A DNA stretch of 64,000 bases from an uncultured Acidobacteriia bacterium. Its GTDB lineage: Bacteria; Acidobacteriota; Terriglobia; Bryobacterales; Bryobacteraceae. Below the pieces are notes generated by a model. That model searched no databases. It had not been told where the DNA came from and worked only from the letters and a program-made list of their open reading frames with translations. Shown one piece after another: positions 56,216 through 64,000 of this stretch; the stretch's first letter is position 1, and every line of letters starts with the position of its first letter. The stretch spans positions 1 to 64,000 of the forward strand of contig CAIRSA010000289.1 in the NCBI GenBank assembly GCA_903881085.1, in the 5' to 3' direction. A program made the translations under genes and the position numbers.

Positions 56216-57700
56216 CTAACCCTTGGCCGGCGGCGGCAAGTCTGCAACCAACCGCAGAGAAACCGACAGTTCGTCCAACTGGAAGTGCGGTTTCAGGAAG
56301 GCAACCGCGCGGTAAGCGCCCGGCTTGCCAGGTACATCGACAACCTCGATGCGTGCCTCACGCAAAGGCAGTTGCGCCTTCATCGTGGGAGAAGCGTTGT
56401 CGTCCAGCAGCACGTAGTTCGTGATCCACTGGTTGAGAAACGACTCGCACGAACTGCGAGACATAAAGCTGCCGATCTTATCGCGCATCATCGCTTTCAG
56501 GTAGTGCGCAAACCGCGACACGGCGAAGATATAAGGCAACTGCGCCGAAAGCCGGGCGTTTGCATTGGCCGCTTCCTTGTCGTACAGCTTGGGCTTCTGC
56601 GCCGACTGTACGCTGAAGAATGCGGCGTAATCGGTGCCCTTGCAATGGACCAGCGGAATGAATCCGAGGTCGGCCAGTTCCTTTTCGCGGCGGTCCGTGA
56701 TGGGAGCTTCCGTAGGGCACTTCATGGCGATATCGCCTTCATTGGTGCGGAAGTTGTGCACCGGCAAGCCGTCCACCAGGCCGCCGCCTTCCACACCGCG
56801 GATCGCAGCGCACCAATGATGCTTCGAAAACGACTGCGAAAGTTTGGCGCCCAGCGAGTAAGCGGCGTTCGACCACAGATACTTGGAGTGGTCGGTGCCG
56901 TCCACGCCCTCTTCATAATTAAAGCCGTCAATCGACACGCCACCCTTGCCGTAAGGCAACCGGCCCAGGGTATGCGGCACGGTGAGACCAACATAGCGCG
57001 AATCTTCCGACGCCCTGAAGCTCTTCCACTTAGCGTATTCGGTAGTATCGAAGATCTTCGCCAGATCGCGCGGCTGATCCAGATTGGTGAAGCTATCCAG
57101 ATTAAACATATCGGCGCCGGCGGCCGAAAGGAAGGGGCAATGTGCCGAAGCGGCCACTTGCGAGATCCGTTCCAGCAGTTCCATATCTTCCGGCCCTTTG
57201 CCGAATTCGAAGTCGCCGATCAGCGTTCCGAATGGCGCACCGCCGAAGATGCCGAACTCTTCTTCGTATACCTTCTTGAATAGTGCGCTCTGATCGAACT
57301 CAGGAGCCCGCTGCAAGTCGCGCAACAGCTCCTTCTTGTTGCAGTTCAGCATCTTGATCTTCAGCATGACGCCGGTCTCGCTCTGATCAAGCAGGTATTT
57401 CAGGCCACGCCACGAGCCTTCCAGTTTCTGGAACGACGGGTGGTGCATTACTTCGTTCAACTGGAGCGAGATGAGGTGATCGATCTGGGCGATACGGGCA
57501 TTGATCATCGCCTCCGTATCTTTCGAAACCGTCATTTCGCCCTGCAAAACCTGCTGCACAAATTCCTTAACCAGGTTCTTGCCGCGTTCCTTGGTTGCCC
57601 AATCGGTACCGACCTTGCCCTGCTCAACGATCTGGTCGAGAAGACTCACTTCGAGAGTCTGTTCCTGCGCGCCTAGAGCCGCCTTTTGTGCATCACTCAT
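56216..57700 (-). CDS. tssC: T6SS sheath large subunit TssC
   Basis: This 494-residue large sheath protein (VipB/EvpB family) shows HPSFQKLEGSWRGLKYLLDQ, AFGGAPFGTLIGDFEF-type segments (FGIFGGAPFGTLIGDFEFGK), SKHHWCAAIRGVEGGGLVDG, RFAHYLKAMMRDKIGSFMSR and the final REARIEVVDVPGKPGAYRAV. With TssB it forms the contractile sheath. Its start overlaps the end of tssB by 8 bp. Confidence 0.96.
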   Translation of the reverse strand: MSDAQKAALGAQEQTLEVSLLDQIVEQGKVGTDWATKERGKNLVKEFVQQVLQGEMTVSKDTEAMINARIAQIDHLISLQLNEVMHHPSFQKLEGSWRGLKYLLDQSETGVMLKIKMLNCNKKELLRDLQRAPEFDQSALFKKVYEEEFGIFGGAPFGTLIGDFEFGKGPEDMELLERISQVAASAHCPFLSAAGADMFNLDSFTNLDQPRDLAKIFDTTEYAKWKSFRASEDSRYVGLTVPHTLGRLPYGKGGVSIDGFNYEEGVDGTDHSKYLWSNAAYSLGAKLSQSFSKHHWCAAIRGVEGGGLVDGLPVHNFRTNEGDIAMKCPTEAPITDRREKELADLGFIPLVHCKGTDYAAFFSVQSAQKPKLYDKEAANANARLSAQLPYIFAVSRFAHYLKAMMRDKIGSFMSRSSCESFLNQWITNYVLLDDNASPTMKAQLPLREARIEVVDVPGKPGAYRAVAFLKPHFQLDELSVSLRLVADLPPPAKG

Positions 57701-58214
57701 TGGAACCTCCCTCGCCGCCCAGTTCGTTCTTCAGCTTTTCCATCTTGCCCTTATCTTTCATGGTCTCCATGAGGACTTCGTCGAGCTTGTCGTTGGTTTG
57801 CAACGTCCCTCGCAGATCGGAGAGGCGCTGGCGCAAATCCATCAGTTCCTTCAGCGGCTTCACCTGCTTGGCCACATTCTCTGGCGAAAAGTCGTCCAGA
57901 CTCTTGAAGTGGAGGTCCACTTTCAACTGGCCGGCTTCTGGATCCTCGCTCAGCTTGTTTTCCACTGAGAAGGCCAGGTGCGGCTTCATGCCTTCAAGGA
58001 CTGTGTCGAAATTATCCGGATTCACTTCGGTGAACTTTCTGTCTCGCAGGCGCGGCAGAGGCTCAGTAGGCTGACCTGTGAAGTCGCCAAGCACGCCCAT
58101 CACGAAGGGCAGCTCTTTGATTTCGATAGCATCGCCGACTTCAACGTCGTAAGTGATCTGCACGCGCGGCGGCCGAACACGATCTAACTTATGCTGTGTA
58201 CTTTCTTTTGCCAT
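57693..58214 (-). CDS. tssB: T6SS sheath small subunit TssB
   Basis: This 173-residue small sheath protein (VipA family) begins MAKESTQHKLDRVRPPRVQI. It has YDVEVGDAIEIKELPFVMGV and GDFTGQPTEPLPRLRDRKFT, then VNPDNFDTVLEGMKPHLAFS, the core VipA pattern. The C-terminal helix carries charged repeats that dock TssC. GAGGAACCAA precedes the ATG. It is the first gene of the T6SS operon, read from the promoter at 58297-58325. Confidence 0.95.
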   Translation of the reverse strand: MAKESTQHKLDRVRPPRVQITYDVEVGDAIEIKELPFVMGVLGDFTGQPTEPLPRLRDRKFTEVNPDNFDTVLEGMKPHLAFSVENKLSEDPEAGQLKVDLHFKSLDDFSPENVAKQVKPLKELMDLRQRLSDLRGTLQTNDKLDEVLMETMKDKGKMEKLKNELGGEGGSNE

Positions 58215-58253
58215 TTGGTTCCTCGTTTCGTTCCAGCTTCTTATCTCGGAGTA

Positions 58254-58276
58254 GACAGTCCAATTCTAGCTGTCTT
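58254..58276 (-). promoter_or_regulatory. Stem in the T6SS 5' leader
   Basis: AGACAG (58254-58259) and CTGTCT (58271-58276) form a 6-bp stem with an 11-base loop inside the leader between the predicted transcription start (about 58290) and tssB. It could serve as a regulatory stem. On the plus strand it is followed by TTTTT, but no plus-strand gene precedes it. Confidence 0.35.
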
Positions 58277-58296
58277 TTTACCCGGCACGTGGTTGA

Positions 58297-58325
58297 GTAT
58301 AGCCTTGCGTTTTCAAGGAGTCAAT
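58297..58325 (-). promoter_or_regulatory. Near-consensus promoter of the T6SS operon
   Basis: Read on the minus strand: TTGACT (58325-58320), exactly 17 bases, then TATACT (58302-58297). The spacer holds an inverted repeat, CCTTG-AAAACG-CAAGG, which could be an operator for a repressor. Transcription would start about 75 bases before tssB. Confidence 0.65.
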
Positions 58326-58643
58326 ACCACCCTCCGAACCTCTCAGCCGCCTTACAATAATTAACGCGGGGACGACAAAAAAAAGCCGTCAGCTTTCTTG
58401 GAAATAATTTCGCCGCCGCGCGGCCGGCCCGCAGGTTTCCAGATCTTCACTGGTGGTAAATTCAGTCATTTCACCCAAGTAGCGCCAGATCGCCCAGTTT
58501 ACATGGATCACAACGTGCATTGGTTGCAACAAATCTGAATCGGCCAGTCGCGTGCACCGGGTGAGGGCATAGTTTGTGACCCGTGTCGCTTGCAAATGCC
58601 GTAGCACGCAGCTCCACGTGTCAATAGGTGAAAGGGGTAATTT
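58326..58643. other. Intergenic region between T6SS operon and secreted-protein genes
   Basis: About 320 bp between the divergent T6SS promoter and the next plus-strand gene. AAAGGGG (58631-58637) is the ribosome binding site for the gene at 58644, 6 bases before its ATG. A minus-strand frame at 58389-58649 is open but has no recognisable protein features. No tRNA, repeat or clear plus-strand promoter was seen. Confidence 0.6.
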
Positions 58644-59057
58644 ATGCATCGTCTATTGAATGCCTCAGCGGCGGTGGCGCTTCTGATGATCTGCGCTGTC
58701 CCTGCAAACTCCCAACCGCCGCGTTATTCGGATCGCGGCCCGCGTGATGACCGTTACCACGAATACGGCAGAGCGGCTCTCGACCGCGTTCGTGCCGACC
58801 TGGACAACGCCAGTCGAAACCTTCACTACATTGCACCCGAAGATCTTCGCCGCTTCCACAGCGTGCGCGAGGGTCTTGCCAACTTCCAACGTGCCTGGGA
58901 ACGCGGTAGATACAACGGGGCCGACCTCGACCGCGGCATAAGAAGTTTGCAGTCGCTGGTGGAACGCGGCAGGCTCCGTCCGCGAGACCGTGACATGTTG
59001 GCTGGCGACGTCAGTCAGTTGCGCGACCTCCAGCGGCGCCTCGAACGACGCCGCTAG
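58644..59057 (+). CDS. Small secreted Arg-rich helical protein
   Basis: Not assigned to a family. This 137-residue protein has a signal peptide (LLNASAAVALLMICAVPANS). The mature part is highly charged and helical (YHEYGRAALDRVRADLDNAS, RDRDMLAGDVSQLRDLQRRL), very rich in Arg and Asp. It is probably periplasmic. It heads a run of three plus-strand secreted-protein genes (next one 36 bp away). Function unknown. Confidence 0.75.
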   Translation: MHRLLNASAAVALLMICAVPANSQPPRYSDRGPRDDRYHEYGRAALDRVRADLDNASRNLHYIAPEDLRRFHSVREGLANFQRAWERGRYNGADLDRGIRSLQSLVERGRLRPRDRDMLAGDVSQLRDLQRRLERRR

Positions 59058-59093
59058 TCCTCTAGATAAGAGCCCACAGTTTGGAGGACTTAT

Positions 59094-59807
59094 ATGAAGA
59101 CATTATTTCTGCGTCTGGCTGGCTTGGCGTTATTGCCAATAGCCATGACAGGATTTGCTCCGCCGCGCGAAGTGGATGCCAGACAGGCTCTCGAATCTCA
59201 GCTGCGCACCGAATATCGCTGGGCACAGGTGGACGGGCGAAATGGAGAGGTTATCTCTCCCGGCGCTGTTCTTATCGTGCGCCGGGAAGGCATCACCACC
59301 AATCCCGTAATCGCTCCGCTCAATGCCCAGAACAATTTTAAGGACGGCCAGATCAAGCGCTCTGCCTTGAACCTGTTTACGCAGGAACAGGCCACGGCCG
59401 GCCGCTTCGTCACCGGCGACCGCGTCTACGTCACCAAAACGGAAGTCAAAGACACTGCGGTTGTTCTTTCGCTCGTCTCCGTCGACCCGATTGGCCCGAT
59501 GCGCGCCAAGGCGTCCATCGCCTTCCAGTTTCCCAAGGGCTATGTGACGACAACCGATTTCAATCAGGTGGCACGCATCATTGACGAAGTCTTGGGCGTG
59601 CCACCAGAGGCTCGCCGTAGGGCGCCGCCTCCTCCGCCGCCACCTCCGCAGCCAACACAGGAAGTTACTTTGGGAGCAACGATCGCGCAGGTTCGGCAAG
59701 CACTTGGGCCACCGGAGAGGGTCGCCGATCTGGGCCCAAAGCAGATCTATATTTATCCCAACTTGAAAGTGACCTTCATCGATGGAAAAGTCACCGACGT
59801 GAACTGA
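59094..59807 (+). CDS. Secreted protein with C-terminal BamE/SmpA-like module
   Basis: This 237-residue protein has a signal peptide (LFLRLAGLALLPIAMTGFA). A beta-rich middle (DGRNGEVISPGAVLIVRREG ... FVTGDRVYVTKTEVKDTAV) is followed by a Pro-run linker (APPPPPPPPQP). The ~45-residue C-terminal module (TLGATIAQVRQALGPPERVA, IYIYPNLKVTFIDGKVTDV) has the helix-then-strands 'G.s..qv...lG.P' pattern of SmpA/BamE-like domains. The same module ends the next protein. Exact role unknown. Confidence 0.8.
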   Translation: MKTLFLRLAGLALLPIAMTGFAPPREVDARQALESQLRTEYRWAQVDGRNGEVISPGAVLIVRREGITTNPVIAPLNAQNNFKDGQIKRSALNLFTQEQATAGRFVTGDRVYVTKTEVKDTAVVLSLVSVDPIGPMRAKASIAFQFPKGYVTTTDFNQVARIIDEVLGVPPEARRRAPPPPPPPPQPTQEVTLGATIAQVRQALGPPERVADLGPKQIYIYPNLKVTFIDGKVTDVN

Positions 59808-59837
59808 ATGCCCGCATAGGGCAAGAGGAGAACCGAT

Positions 59838-61913
59838 ATGTTCGTGCCTGAATTCGTAGTGAACCGCGCCGGGCGGTTCTGCAAGCTCGGTGTTGGAATA
59901 TTGCTCGCAGTTGCGGTGATAGCCCCCGCAGGCGCCGAAGAGCAAAAAGATCGAAAGAAGCAAAAGGACGCACCTCCCGCAGCCGCGCAGAGCGCCCCTG
60001 CGGAAACTAAAGCGCAGCCTCGCAGACAGGACGCGAATCCCGCACCAGCGCAGAATCGCGGAGCGGACAATTCGCGCCGCACCGCCAGCCCACCTGCCAC
60101 CCCATCTCCGGCGCCACAATCCCCACCGGCGGAAAGGACAAGGCGCAACACCCCCGCACCCACAGTCGACACCAACTCCGGCCAGCCGCAACGCACTCGT
60201 AATGCGGACACGACCCGCACCGCTACGCCAGGGGACCGAAACACAAACAGGACTACGCCCGACACCAATCGCACCGAACCCTCCCGACGTGTAGGCGACG
60301 GCCAGACGCCCGTGCGCTCCGGCGGTTCCATGGACCGTAGCGGAGCAGCAACAGATCGCAACGCGAATCGACCCTCGCCCGATACTAATCGCACTGATCC
60401 CACGCGGCGTATGGGCGATGGCCAGACTCCCGTTCGTTCCGGCAGTTCCAACGACCGCAACGCAACCCGCCCATCAGGCAATTCGCGCGACAACCAGCCC
60501 CCTGTGCGTAGTGGCAGCGGTCTCGACCGCAACGCCGTCAGCCGTCCCGACGACCGCCGTACCGGTAGTTCCAACAGCCCTCGCCCGGTCATCACGCGCG
60601 ATAAACAAGGGCGGCCCGAATCATTCCGTAGTTCCTCGGGCTCGGAAGTGCGATATCGTCCAGACGGAAAAGTGGGTGCCATCCGCCAGGGCGGCATGAC
60701 AATCGAGCACGGCGCTGGAAATTCGCGCCGCATCGTTGTGGAGCGCAAGGATCACAGCGTGATCGTCACCAATCGCAACGGCCACGGCTACATCCAGAAG
60801 CCTTATGCCTATCGCGGCCACGAGTTGGTGAACCGCACCTACTATGTAAAAGGGCAGGCCTATTCGCGGGTTTACCGGCCTTACACTTATCACGGCATGA
60901 CGCTCAACAGCTACGTGCCCACCCGCTATTACCACGCGGGGTTTTATGGTTATTTCAACCGCCCGTGGGGTGCCCCGGTCTACTATCAATGGGGCTGGAC
61001 CAACGCCGCGTGGTATGGCTACTATCGCGGATACTTCACCCCTTATCCTTACTACAGTTCGCCCGACCTTTGGCTGACTGACTACATGATCTCCGCGCGT
61101 CTGGCTGAAGACTATGCAGACCGGCCAGGAGGCGCACCTCTCTATGGCGCCACAATGATCTCGCCTTCGGTAAAGCAGTACGTCGCCAGTGAGGTAAAGT
61201 ATCAGCTTGAGCTCGAACGCATGGAGGCAGACGCAATCTCGCGCAATGAAATGCCCGATCCGAACGCCGGCTTCCCGCGAATTCTCTCAGACAATCGGCC
61301 CCACGTGTTTGTCGCTTCGTTTACCATCGACGTAACCACGACCTCTGGCCAGGGTTGCGCTATCGGCCGCGGCGATGTGATCCGCCTGCCCGGCCCACCG
61401 CCGCCTGACGCCAACTCCGCATACATGCAAGTGATGGCCAGCAGGCCAGGTAGCTGCCCCACGGGTAGCACCGTCATGGTCGCCCTGAAGGATCTGCAGG
61501 ATATCTATAACCAGATGCGCGAGACTCTTTCGCAAGGCATTGAGGAACTGCGTTCCCGCGCCGGCCAGAGCGGCATGCCGCCGCTGCCGCCGGGCACCAA
61601 TATGGTGGCTCGCAATGCGTCATTTGTTGACGCCGCCCCTCCGCCTGATCCGCAGGTAGCCAACGAACTGCAGCAAGAAGTCCGTGCCGCTGATCAGATG
61701 GAACAGCAGGTCACCGCTGAAGCCAGCCAGGCGGCCAGTTATCCGGCGGACAACGTGGCACCAGCCACCGTCTCGCTGGGGCAAAGTCCGGAACAGGTGA
61801 TCCAGGTGCTCGGTAGTCCCAAGCAGGTGATGAACCTCGGCAGCAAGCAGATCTTCGTCTATCCGCAAATGAAGGTCACGTTCCTGAATGGTCAGGTGAC
61901 TGACGTACAGTAG
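59838..61913 (+). CDS. Large secreted low-complexity and Tyr-rich protein with shared C-terminal module
   Basis: This 691-residue protein starts at ATG 59838 after AGAGGAG. A signal peptide is followed by a Pro/Ala/Lys then Asn/Arg/Thr/Asp-rich disordered stretch (about 35-260) that includes 40-residue tandem units. Next come basic strands (GKVGAIRQGGMTIEHGAG) and a Tyr/Trp/His-rich segment (about 330-420: RVYRPYTYHGMTLNSYVPTR, YGYYRGYFTPYPYYSSPD). A folded domain (480-590) precedes the C-terminal module SLGQSPEQVIQVLGSPKQVM ... VYPQMKVTFLNGQVTDV, nearly the same as in the preceding gene. It is likely a cell-surface or envelope protein; function unknown. Confidence 0.8.
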   Translation: MFVPEFVVNRAGRFCKLGVGILLAVAVIAPAGAEEQKDRKKQKDAPPAAAQSAPAETKAQPRRQDANPAPAQNRGADNSRRTASPPATPSPAPQSPPAERTRRNTPAPTVDTNSGQPQRTRNADTTRTATPGDRNTNRTTPDTNRTEPSRRVGDGQTPVRSGGSMDRSGAATDRNANRPSPDTNRTDPTRRMGDGQTPVRSGSSNDRNATRPSGNSRDNQPPVRSGSGLDRNAVSRPDDRRTGSSNSPRPVITRDKQGRPESFRSSSGSEVRYRPDGKVGAIRQGGMTIEHGAGNSRRIVVERKDHSVIVTNRNGHGYIQKPYAYRGHELVNRTYYVKGQAYSRVYRPYTYHGMTLNSYVPTRYYHAGFYGYFNRPWGAPVYYQWGWTNAAWYGYYRGYFTPYPYYSSPDLWLTDYMISARLAEDYADRPGGAPLYGATMISPSVKQYVASEVKYQLELERMEADAISRNEMPDPNAGFPRILSDNRPHVFVASFTIDVTTTSGQGCAIGRGDVIRLPGPPPPDANSAYMQVMASRPGSCPTGSTVMVALKDLQDIYNQMRETLSQGIEELRSRAGQSGMPPLPPGTNMVARNASFVDAAPPPDPQVANELQQEVRAADQMEQQVTAEASQAASYPADNVAPATVSLGQSPEQVIQVLGSPKQVMNLGSKQIFVYPQMKVTFLNGQVTDVQ
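60261..60500 (+). repeat. 120-bp in-frame tandem repeat
   Basis: Two units of 40 codons begin at 60261 and 60381, each coding DTNRT(E/D)P(S/T)RR.GDGQTPVRSG and a Ser/Asp/Arg/Asn tail. A partial third unit (NQPPVRSGSGLDR) follows. The number of units may vary between strains. Confidence 0.8.
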
Positions 61914-61916
61914 GCC

Positions 61917-61989
61917 ATCAGCATTCAGCGGTCAGCTTTCAGCTGGCGACGCGTGGTTTCAGGCTGAAAGCTGATGGCTGACCGCTGAT
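61917..61989. repeat. Imperfect 27-bp inverted repeat (CAGC-rich)
   Basis: Arms at 61917-61943 and 61963-61989 match at 23 of 27 positions, both built of TCAGC units (TCAGCTTTCAGC on the loop side). The 19-base loop lies between. It sits between the convergent ends of the secreted-protein gene and mutS2 and could end both transcripts. Similar GGTCAGCTTTCAGC strings occur as dispersed repeats in related genomes (general knowledge). Confidence 0.7.
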
Positions 61990-61998
61990 CGCTCCTCT

Positions 61999-64000
61999 TC
62001 AGGACTTCAACTCGGCAATCGTCGCACCGGAGCCGCCTTCGGCCTGCGTTGCCGCGTAGAAGCGGGATACGTGCGGATTGTGCGATAGGAGGTCGGCCAC
62101 AGCTCGTTTTAGTACGCCCATGCCGTGACCGTGCACAATCCGTACGCGATCCACTTCGGCCATCGCCGCGGAATCAAGGAATTTGTCGACAGCTTCGATG
62201 GCCTCTTCCGCATGCTGCCCAATGAGGTTGATTTCACGATACGAGACATCCCACTTCGGACCGGAACTAAATGTGACGTTTTTCGGTAGCGCCGAGCCAG
62301 GACCGGAATCGGGCACGACCTCGAGAATATCGTCCGCGCCGACCTGCATCTTCATGAAGCCCGCCTCCACTTCGTAGCCGCCGTTGGACAACACACGGCG
62401 CACCCGCGCCGGTTCGCGCACGTTGCGCAGCCGCACCCGCGTCCCTTCCACAATACGCGGCTTGGCGAGCACGTTCTGGCGCGGCTCATCCATGGTGGAA
62501 AGCACAGTGGTCTCGATTTCGTGTTCAAACTCGCGCTTGGTTTTGGCCACCTTCTGCGCGGCCTTCTTGTTTTCCGATCCGCGCGCAACGGCTTCCAGCG
62601 TTTCCTTGGCCTGCGTGTCGAACTTCTCCATCAGCAGGTCGCAGCGGCGCTCAATCTCTTTTAACTTTTCCGCCTCACGCTTTTGCGCGGCTTTCTTCTC
62701 AGTTGCTTCACGAACGGCAACGGCGTCGATCTCAGTCTTCAACTGCGCTTCCAGCTTGGCAGCTTCATCGATGCGCCGGTGCAGTTCATTCAGGAACGCC
62801 GCAATGTCGCGCTCTCCGCTCGACATCGCCGACCGCGCGTGTTCGATCAATTCCGCCGGCAGGCCCAGGCGCGAAGCTATGTCTAGCCCTGCCGACTTTC
62901 CCGGCGCACCGGTGCGCAAAATGTAGGTAGGCTCCAGCGTCTGCTCGTCAAAGCCCATGCTCGCGTTGAGCACGCCGGCAGTATTGGCACCATAAACTTT
63001 CAGGGCAAGAAGGTGCGTGGAAGCGAGCGTCATGGCGCCCGCTATGCGGAAGCGGTGCAGTAGCGCCACGCCCAGCGCGCCGCCCTCTTCAGGATCGGTG
63101 GCGCGGCCCAGTTCATCCAGCAGCACCAGCGAATCGGAGGTCACTTCTTCGAGCATCCACTTCACACGCGCCACGTGAGCGGAAAAGCTGCTCAAGCTCT
63201 GTTCGATCGATTGGTTGTCGCCGATATCGGCCAGCACATTCGAAAAGATCGGAAACTCGGCTTCCATGCACGGCACAGGCAGGCCGGACTGCGCCATCAA
63301 TGCCAGCAGGCCCACTGTCTTCATGCTGACCGTTTTTCCACCAGTGTTCGGTCCGCTGATGAGCAGCGTCCGCTGGCCGCCTTCCAGCGTAAGATTCACC
63401 GGAATTACCTTCTTGCGCTGCCGCCGCAACACGTCTTCCAGCAGCGGATGGCGCGCCGCGCGCAGCATCAACCGGTCGCCGAAGCTCGGTGTAACGCAAT
63501 CGAAATCGGACGCGAAGTTGGCCTTGGCGAAGATCAGTTCCAGCGCGCCCATCACTTCCAGCGTGGCCGAAATCTCGGGAGCCGAGGCGCGCAGTTTGGC
63601 GGTCATCTCACGCAGAATGCGATGCACCTCGCGCATCTCTTCTTCGCTCAGCCGCACCAGTTCATTGTTGAGATGGATGGTCTCCAGCGGTTCGACAAAC
63701 AGGGTGTGGCCAGAGCCGCTGGCCGCATGGATAACGCCGTCCACCTTGCGCCGCTGGCCGGCGATCAGCGGGACGACGAAGCGTTCATTGCGGATGGCCA
63801 CGAACTCTTCCTGCAGCAGACCTTCGTCGCGATGCGCGCGGATGAAGCGCTCCAGCGATTCCTGAATCATGCGCTGCTGCTTTTCCATCTCGCGGCGCAG
63901 GCGGTTGAGGGCGACACTGGCATGATCGGCCACGGTGCCATCGGGCAAAATCTTTCCGGAGAGGTCGCGCAACAGATCGCGGAACTCGCCGATCTGCGCT
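61999..64000 (-). CDS. mutS2: Endonuclease MutS2 (partial, N-terminus beyond window)
   Basis: The last ~667 codons of mutS2 are present; the frame stays open to the window edge (AQIGEFRDL precedes LRDLSGKILPDG), so the 5' part is missing. Landmarks: the core clamp region, the ATPase P-loop (ISGPNTGGKTVSMKTVG), Walker B (SLVLLDELGRATDPEEGGAL), a Lys/Glu-rich coiled coil (about 410-480 of the visible part), and a C-terminal Smr nuclease domain (IVHGHGMGVLKRAV). MutS2 limits recombination and acts on branched DNA or collided ribosomes (family knowledge). It is convergent with the Tyr-rich secreted-protein gene. Confidence 0.95.
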   Translation of the reverse strand, partial: AQIGEFRDLLRDLSGKILPDGTVADHASVALNRLRREMEKQQRMIQESLERFIRAHRDEGLLQEEFVAIRNERFVVPLIAGQRRKVDGVIHAASGSGHTLFVEPLETIHLNNELVRLSEEEMREVHRILREMTAKLRASAPEISATLEVMGALELIFAKANFASDFDCVTPSFGDRLMLRAARHPLLEDVLRRQRKKVIPVNLTLEGGQRTLLISGPNTGGKTVSMKTVGLLALMAQSGLPVPCMEAEFPIFSNVLADIGDNQSIEQSLSSFSAHVARVKWMLEEVTSDSLVLLDELGRATDPEEGGALGVALLHRFRIAGAMTLASTHLLALKVYGANTAGVLNASMGFDEQTLEPTYILRTGAPGKSAGLDIASRLGLPAELIEHARSAMSSGERDIAAFLNELHRRIDEAAKLEAQLKTEIDAVAVREATEKKAAQKREAEKLKEIERRCDLLMEKFDTQAKETLEAVARGSENKKAAQKVAKTKREFEHEIETTVLSTMDEPRQNVLAKPRIVEGTRVRLRNVREPARVRRVLSNGGYEVEAGFMKMQVGADDILEVVPDSGPGSALPKNVTFSSGPKWDVSYREINLIGQHAEEAIEAVDKFLDSAAMAEVDRVRIVHGHGMGVLKRAVADLLSHNPHVSRFYAATQAEGGSGATIAELKS

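Noticed and set aside
58254..58280. Stem plus TTTTT looking like a plus-strand terminator
   Set aside because: No plus-strand gene ends upstream; it lies in the minus-strand T6SS leader.
58389..58649. 86-codon minus-strand frame in the T6SS upstream gap
   Set aside because: No signal, no motif, overlaps the start of the gene at 58644 and runs through promoter-like sequence.

Overview
The window most resembles a chromosome segment of an Acidobacteriota soil-type bacterium of the Bryobacterales/Solibacter kind. This is inferred from gene families, not from a marker gene: two Oar-like TonB-dependent receptors with carboxypeptidase-regulatory N-termini, two DUF1501 + DUF1549/DUF1553 (planctomycete-type cytochrome) pairs, a TIGR02999-like ECF sigma factor, PEP-CTERM proteins, many twin-arginine signal peptides, and short dispersed palindromes at gene ends. 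No rRNA, tRNA, CRISPR array, transposase or integrase gene was seen.

Layout. 1-10.1 kb: a polysaccharide-type locus. An AraC regulator is divergent from a TonB receptor, an alginate-lyase-like polysaccharide lyase and three Cys-type sulfatases packed as one operon. 10.1-14.8 kb: a second TonB receptor between two paralogous membrane-anchored proteins. 14.8-22.4 kb: mixed genes (SnoaL-like protein, Clp-N/HTH fusion, DUF4242, CHRD/PEP-CTERM protein, ECF sigma factor, flippase-like membrane protein, PIG-L deacetylase, SelA, PEP-CTERM metalloprotease, EF-P). 22.4-33.6 kb: two DUF1501 + DUF1549/1553 pairs and an alpha/beta hydrolase on the minus strand. A 2.45-kb foreign-looking three-gene cassette on the plus strand interrupts them. 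33.6-38.2 kb: a glucosaminide acetyltransferase-like membrane protein, a MotA/MotB-like pair, an MFS transporter and a small beta-barrel. 38.2-41.5 kb: a decaheme cytochrome plus large outer-membrane barrel (MtrA/MtrB-like conduit). 41.5-58.3 kb: a 13-gene type VI secretion operon (tssB-tssC-hcp-tagJ-tssA-tssE-tssF-tssG-clpV-vgrG-LysM/PGBD-unknown-PAAR) with a near-consensus promoter. 58.6-64 kb: three secreted proteins, two of which share a C-terminal module, then the 3' part of mutS2.

The best candidate for an undescribed system is the cassette at 27288-29753. It has its own promoter and lower GC than its surroundings. Its two unrecognised ORFs and a variant KGGTGR ParA-like ATPase are tightly coupled. 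It sits between 13-bp direct repeats that correspond to the 3' end of the neighbouring DUF1501 gene, as if it had inserted there and duplicated the target. Other items worth testing are the hairpin that buries the ribosome binding site of the decaheme cytochrome gene, the T6SS that lacks tssJKLM here and carries an unrecognised 676-residue cargo candidate, and an EF-P whose modification position is Asn.
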